In this document: piece after piece, positions 1 to 6,462 of the stretch
How positions within the stretch are numbered: the stretch's first letter is position 1
Layout of the letters: each line of letters opens with the position of its first letter
DNA from: Candidatus Thorarchaeota archaeon
Lineage (GTDB): Archaea > Asgardarchaeota > Thorarchaeia > Thorarchaeales > Thorarchaeaceae
Assembly: GCA_016841005.1 (NCBI GenBank)
Contig: JAEORG010000294.1
Location: forward strand, 1-10,686
Reading direction: 5' to 3'
Length of the DNA: 10,686 bases
Made by a program: the position numbers and the translations under genes
Notes under the pieces: generated by a model
What the model was told of the DNA's origin: nothing
Databases searched by the model: none
The model's input: the letters and a program-made list of their open reading frames with translations, nothing else

Positions 1-1019
1 ATATAGTTAACACCTTGATACTCAGCCTCTTCTGAGAGTTCCTCATAGGATAATGGAAATCCTGTTTCTTGCATCCATACATCTCTACATCTTTGAATCA
101 ACCAAAGTCCCATGACATTCTTGAGTAGTCTGACTTTCCCAAAGGCACCACCTTCATTTGTCAGATTGAACTTACTACTTGATTCATTAATAATCGGTGA
201 TTCAATTTCTACTCCTATTAACGACCATGTTCCGGACGACAGAAAAGCCCAATTCTCTCCCTCAGCTGGTACTCCTATAACGGCAGAAGCTGTGTCATGA
301 CTAGCCACTGACCAAATCGGTATTGAACCTAGCTCTGTTTCTTTCTGAACAGAATCTTTTAAAGAGCCAATCATAGTTCCAGGATTTTGCGTAGCTGGAA
401 ATATTAGAGGACTCAAATCAAGTGACTGGAGAAGTTCTTTAGAGAAGGATTTCTTTTTGGCATCAAAAAACTGAGTTGTTGTTGCATTCGTGTATTCCGT
501 TTGTAATTGTCCAGTAAGTAGATAATTGAAGTAGTCTGGAATCATCGCAATCGATTTTGTTCTCGCAAGAACATCAGGGTACAATTCCTTTACACCAAAG
601 AGATGGACTAGTCCATTGTACTTTACTTCTTGAATTCCAGTTATTTCATAGACCCTACTCATATCAAGCGACTTTCTCATTGCTTCATCGCCTGTGTGGA
701 TGAGATTATCGCGGTAATGAAATGGAAGACAGACCAATTCATTATTTTCATCTAAGTAGACCAAGTTGACACCCCAGGAGTCAACTCCTATGCCCTGAAC
801 ATCCAGACCTGTCTTCTTGGAAACTCTATTGAGCCCTTTCTTTATCTCCGTCCAATATGATGGCAGGTCCCACCTGAACACTCCGGAATCGTCAAATCCC
901 TTAGTAGGAAATCTATACACCTCTTCAAGTATCAGGTTACGATTTCTCAATGTCCCTAATACTATCCGTCCAGATTCTGCGCCAAGGTCTATTGCTACAA
1001 AGGACTCTCCATGGGACAT
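1..1019 (-). CDS. rhaB: Rhamnulokinase (FGGY sugar kinase), C-terminus cut by window edge
   Basis: This gene encodes the ATP-dependent kinase that makes L-rhamnulose-1-phosphate from L-rhamnulose in the cytoplasm. The frame is open for 339 codons and leaves the window; family members have about 480-490 residues, so roughly 70% is present. The phosphate-binding loop DLGAESGR (residues 11-18) is the RhaB form of the FGGY signature. Further RhaB-like blocks are GIGVDSWGVNLVYLD (76-90), EYTNATTTQFFD (175-186), SHDTASAV (240-247, with Asp242 as the likely catalytic base), SSGTWSLIG (261-269) and NEGGAFGKVRLLKNVMGLW (288-306). I recall the same blocks in Escherichia coli RhaB. The ATG at 1019 lies 10 bases after the aldolase stop with no clear ribosome site, so translation is probably coupled; a GTG at 1028 is an in-frame alternative. 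It is the last visible gene of the operon. The specificity call is strong because the neighbour is rhamnose isomerase. Confidence 0.94.
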   Translation of the reverse strand, partial: MSHGESFVAIDLGAESGRIVLGTLRNRNLILEEVYRFPTKGFDDSGVFRWDLPSYWTEIKKGLNRVSKKTGLDVQGIGVDSWGVNLVYLDENNELVCLPFHYRDNLIHTGDEAMRKSLDMSRVYEITGIQEVKYNGLVHLFGVKELYPDVLARTKSIAMIPDYFNYLLTGQLQTEYTNATTTQFFDAKKKSFSKELLQSLDLSPLIFPATQNPGTMIGSLKDSVQKETELGSIPIWSVASHDTASAVIGVPAEGENWAFLSSGTWSLIGVEIESPIINESSSKFNLTNEGGAFGKVRLLKNVMGLWLIQRCRDVWMQETGFPLSYEELSEEAEYQGVNY

Positions 1020-1029
1020 TGAAACCACA

Positions 1030-1644
1030 TTACCAGTTATGGAAATCTTTCTCTTCACTATAATCGCGTTTCAGGGGCATTCCGGTTAGCTTTGTCAAGT
1101 ACCTTATCTGAGCAGAGAATTCAGTTCCAGTAACATTCTGCAGTGCATCCTCCAAGGTAGTACCCTTTGCGAATACACCGTGGCTACGAACGATGACAAC
1201 AGGATAATTCTTGAGAAGTGGTGGGACCTTCTCAGCAGCTTCAGAAGCTCCTGCAGGAACATCGAGCTCAACAACTGGGATCTTCTTGTACATGAAAATT
1301 CCTTCTGCATCAATACAGGTCACTTCATCTTCGATCATTCCAAGAACGACACTGTATGGCGAATGGGCATGTATGATTGCCATCGCATCAGTTTCCTTGT
1401 ATATGGCACGGTGGACACCGAGCTCAGTACTTGCCAATAGAGACGAGGAATCTTCTTCCTCAAGTGAACATTCGATAAGATCATCAGGTTCGAGCCAACC
1501 TAACATTGCTGCACGTTTCTTGATGATTATTTTACCACCAGAACGAATCGATATATTGCCTGAATGACTTGTTTCCAAATTTCTCATTACGAGTGCTTTA
1601 CCAACTTTCTCAAAACTTCGAAATGTTTCTTCATCTATTGGCAT
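1030..1644 (-). CDS. Class II sugar-phosphate aldolase, probable L-rhamnulose-1-phosphate aldolase (FucA-like size)
   Basis: This is a zinc-dependent class II aldolase of the FucA/AraD/adducin family, 204 residues long. Visible active-site parts, numbered from the ATG at 1644, are the phosphate-binding SGNISIR (29-35), Glu74 in the STELGVH block, the zinc ligands His92 and His94 in IIHAHSP, and the third ligand His155 in VRSHGVFAKG. In this operon it should cleave L-rhamnulose-1-phosphate to dihydroxyacetone phosphate and L-lactaldehyde. In length it resembles L-fuculose-phosphate aldolase (about 215 residues) rather than E. coli RhaD (about 274), so the substrate is inferred from the neighbours; fuculose- or ribulose-phosphate activity cannot be excluded. 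The ATG at 1644 is chosen over an in-frame TTG at 1650 because AGAGG (1652-1656) lies seven bases before the ATG but only one base before the TTG. It starts 12 bases after the AOR stop. Confidence 0.88.
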   Translation of the reverse strand: MPIDEETFRSFEKVGKALVMRNLETSHSGNISIRSGGKIIIKKRAAMLGWLEPDDLIECSLEEEDSSSLLASTELGVHRAIYKETDAMAIIHAHSPYSVVLGMIEDEVTCIDAEGIFMYKKIPVVELDVPAGASEAAEKVPPLLKNYPVVIVRSHGVFAKGTTLEDALQNVTGTEFSAQIRYLTKLTGMPLKRDYSEEKDFHNW

Positions 1645-1651
1645 TCTCAAA

Positions 1652-1656
1652 CCTCT
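1652..1656 (-). promoter_or_regulatory. Ribosome binding site of the aldolase gene
   Basis: AGAGG on the minus strand lies directly after the AOR stop codon and seven bases before the ATG at 1644. It decides the aldolase start against the TTG at 1650, which would leave only one spacer base. Confidence 0.6.
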
Positions 1657-3441
1657 TCAAATTAAATCAAGTTCAGCAAGCTTATCCTGTGTGGGTACTC
1701 CATTCTTATCCCACTTTCTTATGCTGTAGTAATCTTCAAGTAATGAATCCAGTGGCACAGTAATCCCTTTCGAATAACCCTTCTCCAATGGTGTTGAGAG
1801 AAAACGTTCTGGCAGAGTATCTGTTTCCTTCGTGAGACCTGCCTTGATATTGAAAAGCCGTTCAAGGTTGTAGATTCGTTCTCCAATTCTCATTAGCTGT
1901 GTGATATTGAAATCTTCTCCAGTTATAGCAGTGGCAAATCTAGAATAGAAGTCAAATCCAAGTGCGTATCCAACAAATTTACACACAATTAGACTATCCT
2001 CAATGGCACTCTGGTGCTGTTTCAAAACAAGAAGATCAGCCTTACTACCTGCGGTCTTTCGAGGAATTTTCTTAGGAGCAGCAAAAATCTCCATTGCTGC
2101 GAGATATCCTGTTAGATGACATCCTCCTCGATTTGAAGTCGCATATCCTAATGCATGACCTATCGCACCACGAGGATCATATGCAGGTAATTCCATACCT
2201 TTCACATGCATAGCTGATGCTTGACTACCATACTTCTCAGCTAGCTTTGCAGAACCAGATGCAAGATCCTTACCAATTCCCTCTTGGTTTGAAATCTGAT
2301 GGATAAGATCAATTAGTACGTCCTTGTTGCCAAAGTGTATTCTATCATCATTTAATAACCCGATCTCTTGGAGCTCCATAGCGCAGGATATTGTTCCAGC
2401 AGCTGATATGGTGTCAAGACCTAAAAGATTACAGTGATAGTTGGCATGAGTGACTGTTTCTAAATCAAAAATACAAGTCAGTGTTCCAAGCAGTATGGAC
2501 TCGAACTCTGGGCCTTTACCATTCATCGATTTTGTCTTTGTTAAACGTCCACACCTTATTGGGCATGCATAACATCCTTCACTTTCTTCAAAGATTTCTT
2601 CTCGAATGACTTCCCCGCTTAGTTTCTCTGCTTGATCAGAAAAGCCCTGCTGAAAGTTCTTGATTGGTAGCATTCCTAATTCATTGATCACATTAACAAG
2701 TGCAGGGGTACCAAATCGGGGGAGGGAAGATCTAGTGATTGGTATCACTTTGATCTTATCTCTAGCTGATTTGACATAAGTTGAAAGAAGAGCAGTGTCT
2801 GCAACGTCAGCCCTTGAATTCCCAACCTCAATCACGATCGCCTTTAGATTCTTTGAACCCATGACTGCTCCAGATCCACCTCGACCAAAAGCACGATGGT
2901 TCCCGTCATTCATGATTGAAGCATAGAGAACACCATTCTCTCCTGCTGGACCAATCATTAGGGTGTGAAATCTCTGTTCCATTCGCTCTTTGAATTGGCT
3001 TTGCGTTGCGAGTGTATCCTGTCCCCAAAGGCTACTACAATCTACAATTTTAGATTCTCCATTCGTGGATATGCGAAGGTATCCCGGTTCATTCAATTTT
3101 CCCTTTACAAGAAGGGCATCATATCCAGTCGATTTCAAGGCATATCCAACAGTGCCTCCTGTATTTGAGTAGAGGATAAGACCTGTAAGCGGGGATTTCG
3201 TGACAAGTGAGAATCTACCACTAGTTGGTACAGAGGAACCAGTCAAAGGACCTGTCGTAAAGACCAACATGTTTTCAGCTGAACGAGGGTCAGTTTTGGG
3301 ATTAACAACATCTGTAAACAGCTTTAGTCCAAGACCACGTCCACCTAAATAATGTATGAAATTGTTTTCTGAAATTTCGATAGTTTCGATTGTATTATCT
3401 GTTAAATCAACAGAGAGTGCCTTTCCATGCATCCCTTTCAT
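1657..3441 (-). CDS. Tungsten-type aldehyde:ferredoxin oxidoreductase (AOR), likely oxidising L-lactaldehyde
   Basis: AOR family enzymes are oxygen-sensitive cytoplasmic enzymes that use a tungsten (or molybdenum) bis-pterin and one 4Fe-4S cluster to oxidise aldehydes to acids with ferredoxin. The 594 residues match the family's usual size of about 600. Visible signatures are GGRGLG (33-38), GPLTGSSVPTSGR (64-76), GRGGSGAVMGSKNLKAI (186-202), and the cluster ligands Cys290, Cys293, Cys297 and Cys487. Glu314 (GPEFES) and His442 (RGGCH) align with Glu313 and His448 of Pyrococcus furiosus AOR as I recall its sequence; LPAYDPRGA (418-426) is also conserved. The DxxGxC motif reads Asp482-S-L-I-V-Cys487, with Ile instead of Gly. 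The ATG at 3441 follows the rhaA stop by one base; the ATG at 3432 is possible and gives the usual MHGK-type start. Between rhaA and the aldolase, its expected substrate is lactaldehyde, which is an inference; the family call is secure. Confidence 0.96.
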   Translation of the reverse strand: MKGMHGKALSVDLTDNTIETIEISENNFIHYLGGRGLGLKLFTDVVNPKTDPRSAENMLVFTTGPLTGSSVPTSGRFSLVTKSPLTGLILYSNTGGTVGYALKSTGYDALLVKGKLNEPGYLRISTNGESKIVDCSSLWGQDTLATQSQFKERMEQRFHTLMIGPAGENGVLYASIMNDGNHRAFGRGGSGAVMGSKNLKAIVIEVGNSRADVADTALLSTYVKSARDKIKVIPITRSSLPRFGTPALVNVINELGMLPIKNFQQGFSDQAEKLSGEVIREEIFEESEGCYACPIRCGRLTKTKSMNGKGPEFESILLGTLTCIFDLETVTHANYHCNLLGLDTISAAGTISCAMELQEIGLLNDDRIHFGNKDVLIDLIHQISNQEGIGKDLASGSAKLAEKYGSQASAMHVKGMELPAYDPRGAIGHALGYATSNRGGCHLTGYLAAMEIFAAPKKIPRKTAGSKADLLVLKQHQSAIEDSLIVCKFVGYALGFDFYSRFATAITGEDFNITQLMRIGERIYNLERLFNIKAGLTKETDTLPERFLSTPLEKGYSKGITVPLDSLLEDYYSIRKWDKNGVPTQDKLAELDLI

Positions 3442-3442
3442 T

Positions 3443-4693
3443 TCAAGAACGCTTCCTTAGAACTGATGCTTCATATTCTTCTACGCGTTTGATCCAGTCG
3501 CTACCTTTTGGAACGTTCATCTCGGAGCAGAAGTAATCCCAAATAGCACCAAAAGGCATAGATTTCAATTCTTCTAACAGGGCCAGGCGTTGAAAGTTCT
3601 TGCCCTCTTCTTCGTATTCTAGGAGCAGGTCCCAAGGTTCTAACAGTGCATATAGTATACTCTTTAATGTCGCTCGGGATCCGATCACCCAAGCACCAAT
3701 TCGATTTATTGATGCATCAAAGAAGTCCATCGCTAGATGTACTCTATTCAATGCCTTCGCTCTAACTATTTCTTCAGCAAGTTGAATCAGTTCATCATTA
3801 AGAAGAACAACATGATCACTATCCCACCTTACACCACGGCTTACATGAATGAGCAATTCATTAGCAAATGGGAGTATAGAGGATATCTTGTCTGCAACGG
3901 ATTCAGTCGGATGATAATGGCCTGTGTCCATTGTAAGTAGCAGATTATTTGAAAGAGAATAGCCTAGGTAGAAATCGTGACTTCCAACCACGAATGACTC
4001 ACTTCCAATACCAAACAATTTCCCTTCCACTGCGTCCTTCAAAGTATCTGGAGAGTATTTCTTGGAGAATATGTCATCGAGAGATTCTTTCAGTATCAGT
4101 CTGTGACCAATTCTATCGACTGGTATATCCTTCGTACCATCAGGAATCCAAATGTTGTGAATTACTGGATTCTGTAATTGCTTTCCAATTTCTGAGCTTA
4201 TTTCCCTACATCGTTTCACATGCTCTATCCAAAATTCTCTGATCTTCAGATTTTTGCTACTTAGGGTGAAACCTGAATCGGCATTGGGATGAGAGAAAAG
4301 TGTTGCATTGAAATCGATACCTAGATTTCGTTCATTTGCCCAATCAACCCAACTTTGATAATTATCGATAGTAATCTCATTTCTTTCAATTTTGCGTTCA
4401 GAAAAGTCACCATAAATTGCATGAAGATTGACACGATGAGTTCCAGGTATTAGTGAGAAAGCAAAATCATAGTCTGTACGCAATTCATCTAGTGATCTTG
4501 CTCGTCCCGGATAACATCCGGTTGCGATAATTCCTCCTCCTGAAAGAACAGCCTCTGGCGATTCGAATCCAACAACATCATCACCCTGCCAACAATGAAT
4601 CGATAATGGGATATGTTTTAGCAACTCAATAGCAGCATTTGTATCCACACCAAGCTCGTTATACTGCATCACCGCCTGAGTATATGGATCCAT
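3443..4693 (-). CDS. rhaA: L-rhamnose isomerase
   Basis: This gene encodes the metal-dependent isomerase that interconverts L-rhamnose and L-rhamnulose, the first step of the phosphorylating rhamnose pathway. The protein has 416 residues, against 419 in E. coli RhaA, and can be aligned by eye from end to end. The signature HCWQGDDV (33-40) is intact. Metal ligands corresponding to E. coli Glu234, Asp267, His294 and Asp334 are Glu223, Asp256, His283 and Asp323, and second-site residues are His259, Asp291 and Asp293 (RWDSDHV). NIWIPDGTKDI (180-190) and MDFFDASINR (322-331) are typical. The ATG at 4693 lies about 40 bases after an A/T box and follows a degenerate GGGGCGAT ribosome site. It is the first enzyme gene of the operon, 59 bases behind the MarR gene, and has its own promoter and candidate operator. 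The gene looks complete and functional. Confidence 0.97.
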   Translation of the reverse strand: MDPYTQAVMQYNELGVDTNAAIELLKHIPLSIHCWQGDDVVGFESPEAVLSGGGIIATGCYPGRARSLDELRTDYDFAFSLIPGTHRVNLHAIYGDFSERKIERNEITIDNYQSWVDWANERNLGIDFNATLFSHPNADSGFTLSSKNLKIREFWIEHVKRCREISSEIGKQLQNPVIHNIWIPDGTKDIPVDRIGHRLILKESLDDIFSKKYSPDTLKDAVEGKLFGIGSESFVVGSHDFYLGYSLSNNLLLTMDTGHYHPTESVADKISSILPFANELLIHVSRGVRWDSDHVVLLNDELIQLAEEIVRAKALNRVHLAMDFFDASINRIGAWVIGSRATLKSILYALLEPWDLLLEYEEEGKNFQRLALLEELKSMPFGAIWDYFCSEMNVPKGSDWIKRVEEYEASVLRKRS

Positions 4694-4715
4694 TTATTAT
4701 CGCCCCAGTTTTTAA

Positions 4716-4735
4716 TTAGGTAATCCATTACTTAA
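4716..4735. promoter_or_regulatory. Candidate operator of the rhamnose operon
   Basis: The plus strand reads TTAGGTAATCCATTACTTAA. The inner 12 bases are a perfect inverted repeat (GTAAT, two bases, ATTAC), and the outer arms extend it to 20 bases with one mismatched pair. It lies between the MarR gene and rhaA and overlaps the presumed A/T box, a position where a bound MarR dimer would block transcription factor access. Assignment to the adjacent MarR protein is inference. Confidence 0.55.
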
Positions 4736-4738
4736 AAT
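4731..4738 (-). promoter_or_regulatory. TATA-like box for rhaA
   Basis: ATTTTAAG on the minus strand is centred about 41 bases before the rhaA ATG. With the usual archaeal distance of about 25 bases to the transcript start, the leader would be about 15 bases and include the GGGGCGAT ribosome site. Confidence 0.45.
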
Positions 4739-4752
4739 GATAATTATTCTTT

Positions 4753-5214
4753 TCAACCTCGAATCTCAGTGTACAGACCTTGAAGACCAAAGAGAAGTTT
4801 CACAATAATCCTATGGAATTCAGTCATCTCAGATTTTGATAAGGAAGAAAAAATCATCTTCATGTTTTCATAGTTCTCTTTCTCCCGCTCTTCCCAGAAC
4901 TTATCGTTATCGGCTGTTAAATGTAAGAGTCGCCTTCTTCTATCCTTAGGATCAACTACAATTTCAACAAATCCTCTTTTCCTGAGATTGAGGGCTATTT
5001 GTTTCACATTCTGATGAGAAGTACTTAGTACATCAGCTACCTCACTCAATGATGGATTGTAATCAAAGGCATTACCAATTGCGATTAGAGTTAGAAGTTG
5101 TTTAGTCGTCAAATCATATTTTTCAAGAAATGAGTCTATGATGTACTCTATTCTCTGGTTTAGGACGAAGAGATAACTGAAGACTTCGGCCATCTTTCTG
5201 GTTTCTTTACTCAT
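4753..5214 (-). CDS. MarR-family transcriptional regulator, probable rhamnose operon repressor
   Basis: This is a 153-residue winged-helix regulator of MarR size. The N-terminal helices (about 5-35) would form the dimer interface together with the C-terminal helices (about 105-153). LTTKQLLTL (35-43) leads into the fold, the recognition helix region is about 55-80 (LSEVADVLSTSHQNVKQIAL), and the wing carries DPKDRRRRLLHLT (88-100), which is the typical MarR wing. It is transcribed toward rhaA, 59 bases upstream, and the palindrome at 4716-4735 is the likely target. The ligand is unknown; a sugar, sugar phosphate or lactaldehyde would make sense but is not visible. The ATG at 5214 is preferred over an upstream in-frame TTG at 5238 because AAGGA lies 10 bases before the ATG, while nothing resembling a ribosome site precedes the TTG. 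The control of rhamnose genes is inferred from position only. Confidence 0.87.
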   Translation of the reverse strand: MSKETRKMAEVFSYLFVLNQRIEYIIDSFLEKYDLTTKQLLTLIAIGNAFDYNPSLSEVADVLSTSHQNVKQIALNLRKRGFVEIVVDPKDRRRRLLHLTADNDKFWEEREKENYENMKMIFSSLSKSEMTEFHRIIVKLLFGLQGLYTEIRG

Positions 5215-5248
5215 TGATCGTCCATCCTTAGTGCCCAAGGAAAGTAGT

Positions 5249-5258
5249 GATATTTGTA
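5249..5258 (-). promoter_or_regulatory. TATA-like box for the MarR gene
   Basis: TACAAATATC on the minus strand is centred about 40 bases before the ATG at 5214, the same spacing as seen for rhaA. A second A/T box, CTTTAAAT (5319-5326, minus), would give a longer leader of about 80 bases and is less favoured. Confidence 0.35.
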
Positions 5259-5262
5259 CTCT

Positions 5263-5273
5263 ATGGATACCAT
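5263..5273. promoter_or_regulatory. Possible second regulator site upstream of the MarR gene
   Basis: ATGGATACCAT is a short inverted repeat (ATGG and CCAT around ATA) just upstream of the proposed MarR promoter box. On the minus strand its core GGTATCCAT differs by one base deletion from GGTAATCCAT in the rhaA operator. It could serve autoregulation, but it is short enough to be chance. Confidence 0.25.
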
Positions 5274-5343
5274 TCGTTGTTGAAGGATGAATAGATTAGA
5301 TACCCTGCAAGTATTGACATTTAAAGAACAATTATTGATTCAT

Positions 5344-5353
5344 CTAAATTTAT
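5344..5353 (+). promoter_or_regulatory. TATA-like box for the phzF-like gene
   Basis: CTAAATTTAT is centred about 40 bases before the GTG at 5389. The resulting leader of about 15 bases would just include GGTGA at 5379-5383. It lies in the 140-base divergent region shared with the MarR gene. Confidence 0.4.
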
Positions 5354-5388
5354 GAGGAAGGATGTTATAACTAAAACAGGTGATTAAG

Positions 5389-6297
5389 GTGCGAAAAATA
5401 CCGTTTGTGCAAACTTCTGTTTTTATAGATAAGAGGTATGATTTTGGTGGAAACCAGCTTGCGACCTTCTGGAATATTGAAGCAAATCAAAAAGTGACAG
5501 ATGAGGAAATGCAGGGTATTAGCAAAGAGATGAATTATTCCGAGTCCACATTTATTTTTCAATCAAAAAGAAAGGACTGCTCATATAAGGTCCGTATTTT
5601 CACCCCAAGGATTGAAATTCCATTCGCTGGGCATCCCACATTGGGAACAGGGTATGTATTACGACATCAAAAGCTGGTTGATTCAAAAACTGATAACATT
5701 CGGTTGGAGCTAGGAATAGGACCAATAGATGTTGAATTCTTAGGCAAGGATATAATCAGCATGAAACAGAAATCACCAGAATTTTTGGGGGAATTGGAAA
5801 ATCCAAGTGCGGTAATGAAAGCAATTAGTTTACCAGAGAAGTCAATACATGAAGATTATCCCATACGCTTTGTTTCTACTGGGTACCCATTTCTAATAAT
5901 TCCTCTAAAATCACTATCCTCAGTTCAGAAAGCGTCTCCCAATTCAAAAGCTATTATCAAAGCTCTAGAAGGAGCGGTATCGCAAGATGTTCTCATCTTC
6001 AGCACTGAAACTATCCATGCTGATGGAAATGTTCATGCTAGAGTGTTCGCTCCATCGGCGGGAGTACTTGAGGATCCAGCTACTGGGAGTGCGATAGGCC
6101 CACTTGGTGCTTATCTCGAACATCATTCCGTTCTTCCATCTCATGGTAGTGGTGACATAATTGTGATCGAGCAAGGATATGAGATGCAGAGACCAAGTAG
6201 ACTCAAAGTTCAACTTGTAAAGAAAAAGCAGAAAATCAATGTTCTAGTATCAGGGAGAGTAAGAGCAACTGCAGAAGGTATGTTCTTCTTGAAGTGA
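5389..6297 (+). CDS. PhzF-family isomerase/epimerase-like enzyme
   Basis: This is a 302-residue cytoplasmic protein of the PhzF/diaminopimelate-epimerase fold family, whose members catalyse proton-transfer isomerisations; most have no known substrate. Family signatures are GGNQLATFW (20-28), a Glu at position 52 in NYSESTF matching the catalytic Glu of PhzF, RIFTPRIEIPFAGHPTLGTG (about 68-87) and FAPSAGVLEDPATGSAIGPLGAYL, which carries the typical DPATGSA turn. The length is normal and both halves of the duplicated fold seem complete. The GTG at 5389 is chosen because GGTGA (5379-5383) lies five bases before it; the in-frame GTG at 5380 would overlap that ribosome site. It stands alone, with a promoter upstream and a possible terminator downstream. 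No phenazine genes are nearby, so a role in phenazine synthesis is not supported, and none of the neighbours suggests a substrate. Confidence 0.9.
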   Translation: MRKIPFVQTSVFIDKRYDFGGNQLATFWNIEANQKVTDEEMQGISKEMNYSESTFIFQSKRKDCSYKVRIFTPRIEIPFAGHPTLGTGYVLRHQKLVDSKTDNIRLELGIGPIDVEFLGKDIISMKQKSPEFLGELENPSAVMKAISLPEKSIHEDYPIRFVSTGYPFLIIPLKSLSSVQKASPNSKAIIKALEGAVSQDVLIFSTETIHADGNVHARVFAPSAGVLEDPATGSAIGPLGAYLEHHSVLPSHGSGDIIVIEQGYEMQRPSRLKVQLVKKKQKINVLVSGRVRATAEGMFFLK

Positions 6298-6315
6298 ATA
6301 TTTGAATTCTTCAAC

Positions 6316-6353
6316 CTCAGACATAGAGATAGCTGAGACCCCTGACCTTTTTT
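6316..6353 (+). terminator. Possible terminator after the phzF-like gene
   Basis: CTCAG (6316-6320) and CTGAG (6333-6337) can pair, and a run of six T (6348-6353) follows about ten bases later, then more T-rich sequence. Archaeal termination depends mainly on such T-runs; the stem is short and its loop long, so the hairpin may be incidental. Confidence 0.35.
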
Positions 6354-6418
6354 GTTCCTTCCACCCATCAACAAAGAGTAGGGAGTATTGTGATAACTGT
6401 ACTCTGCTGAGAATCATA

Positions 6419-6426
6419 GTTATAAC
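6419..6426 (+). promoter_or_regulatory. TATA-like box for the hydrolase gene
   Basis: GTTATAAC (perfectly palindromic, inside AGTTATAACT) is centred about 40 bases before the ATG at 6463 but only 16 before the ATG at 6439. If it is the promoter box, the transcript would start near 6447, inside the longer reading frame, which favours the start at 6463. Confidence 0.4.
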
Positions 6427-6462
6427 TTAGAAAGCGTAATGGCTGATTCCAAGGCGAAATAT

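Noticed and set aside
112..300. Plus-strand frame of 62 codons
   Set aside because: It lies wholly inside rhaB on the other strand, whose protein matches rhamnulokinase throughout.
817..1089. Plus-strand frame of 90 codons spanning the rhaB/aldolase junction
   Set aside because: It is antisense to two clear genes, has no recognisable domain and no ribosome site.
1211..1567. Plus-strand frame of 118 codons rich in Ser
   Set aside because: It is a mirror of the aldolase gene; the low-complexity Ser/Arg content is typical of an antisense frame.
3949..4242. Plus-strand frame of 97 codons
   Set aside because: It is antisense to rhaA, where every residue is explained by the isomerase.
5364..5371. 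GTTATAAC before the phzF-like gene, the same 8-mer as the hydrolase promoter box at 6419-6426
   Set aside because: At phzF it sits near the expected transcript start rather than at box distance, so a shared regulatory element is not supported by position; an A/T-rich palindromic 8-mer can recur by chance.
5389..6297. Phenazine biosynthesis role for the PhzF-like gene
   Set aside because: No other phenazine genes are present, and the family is widespread with mostly unknown substrates.
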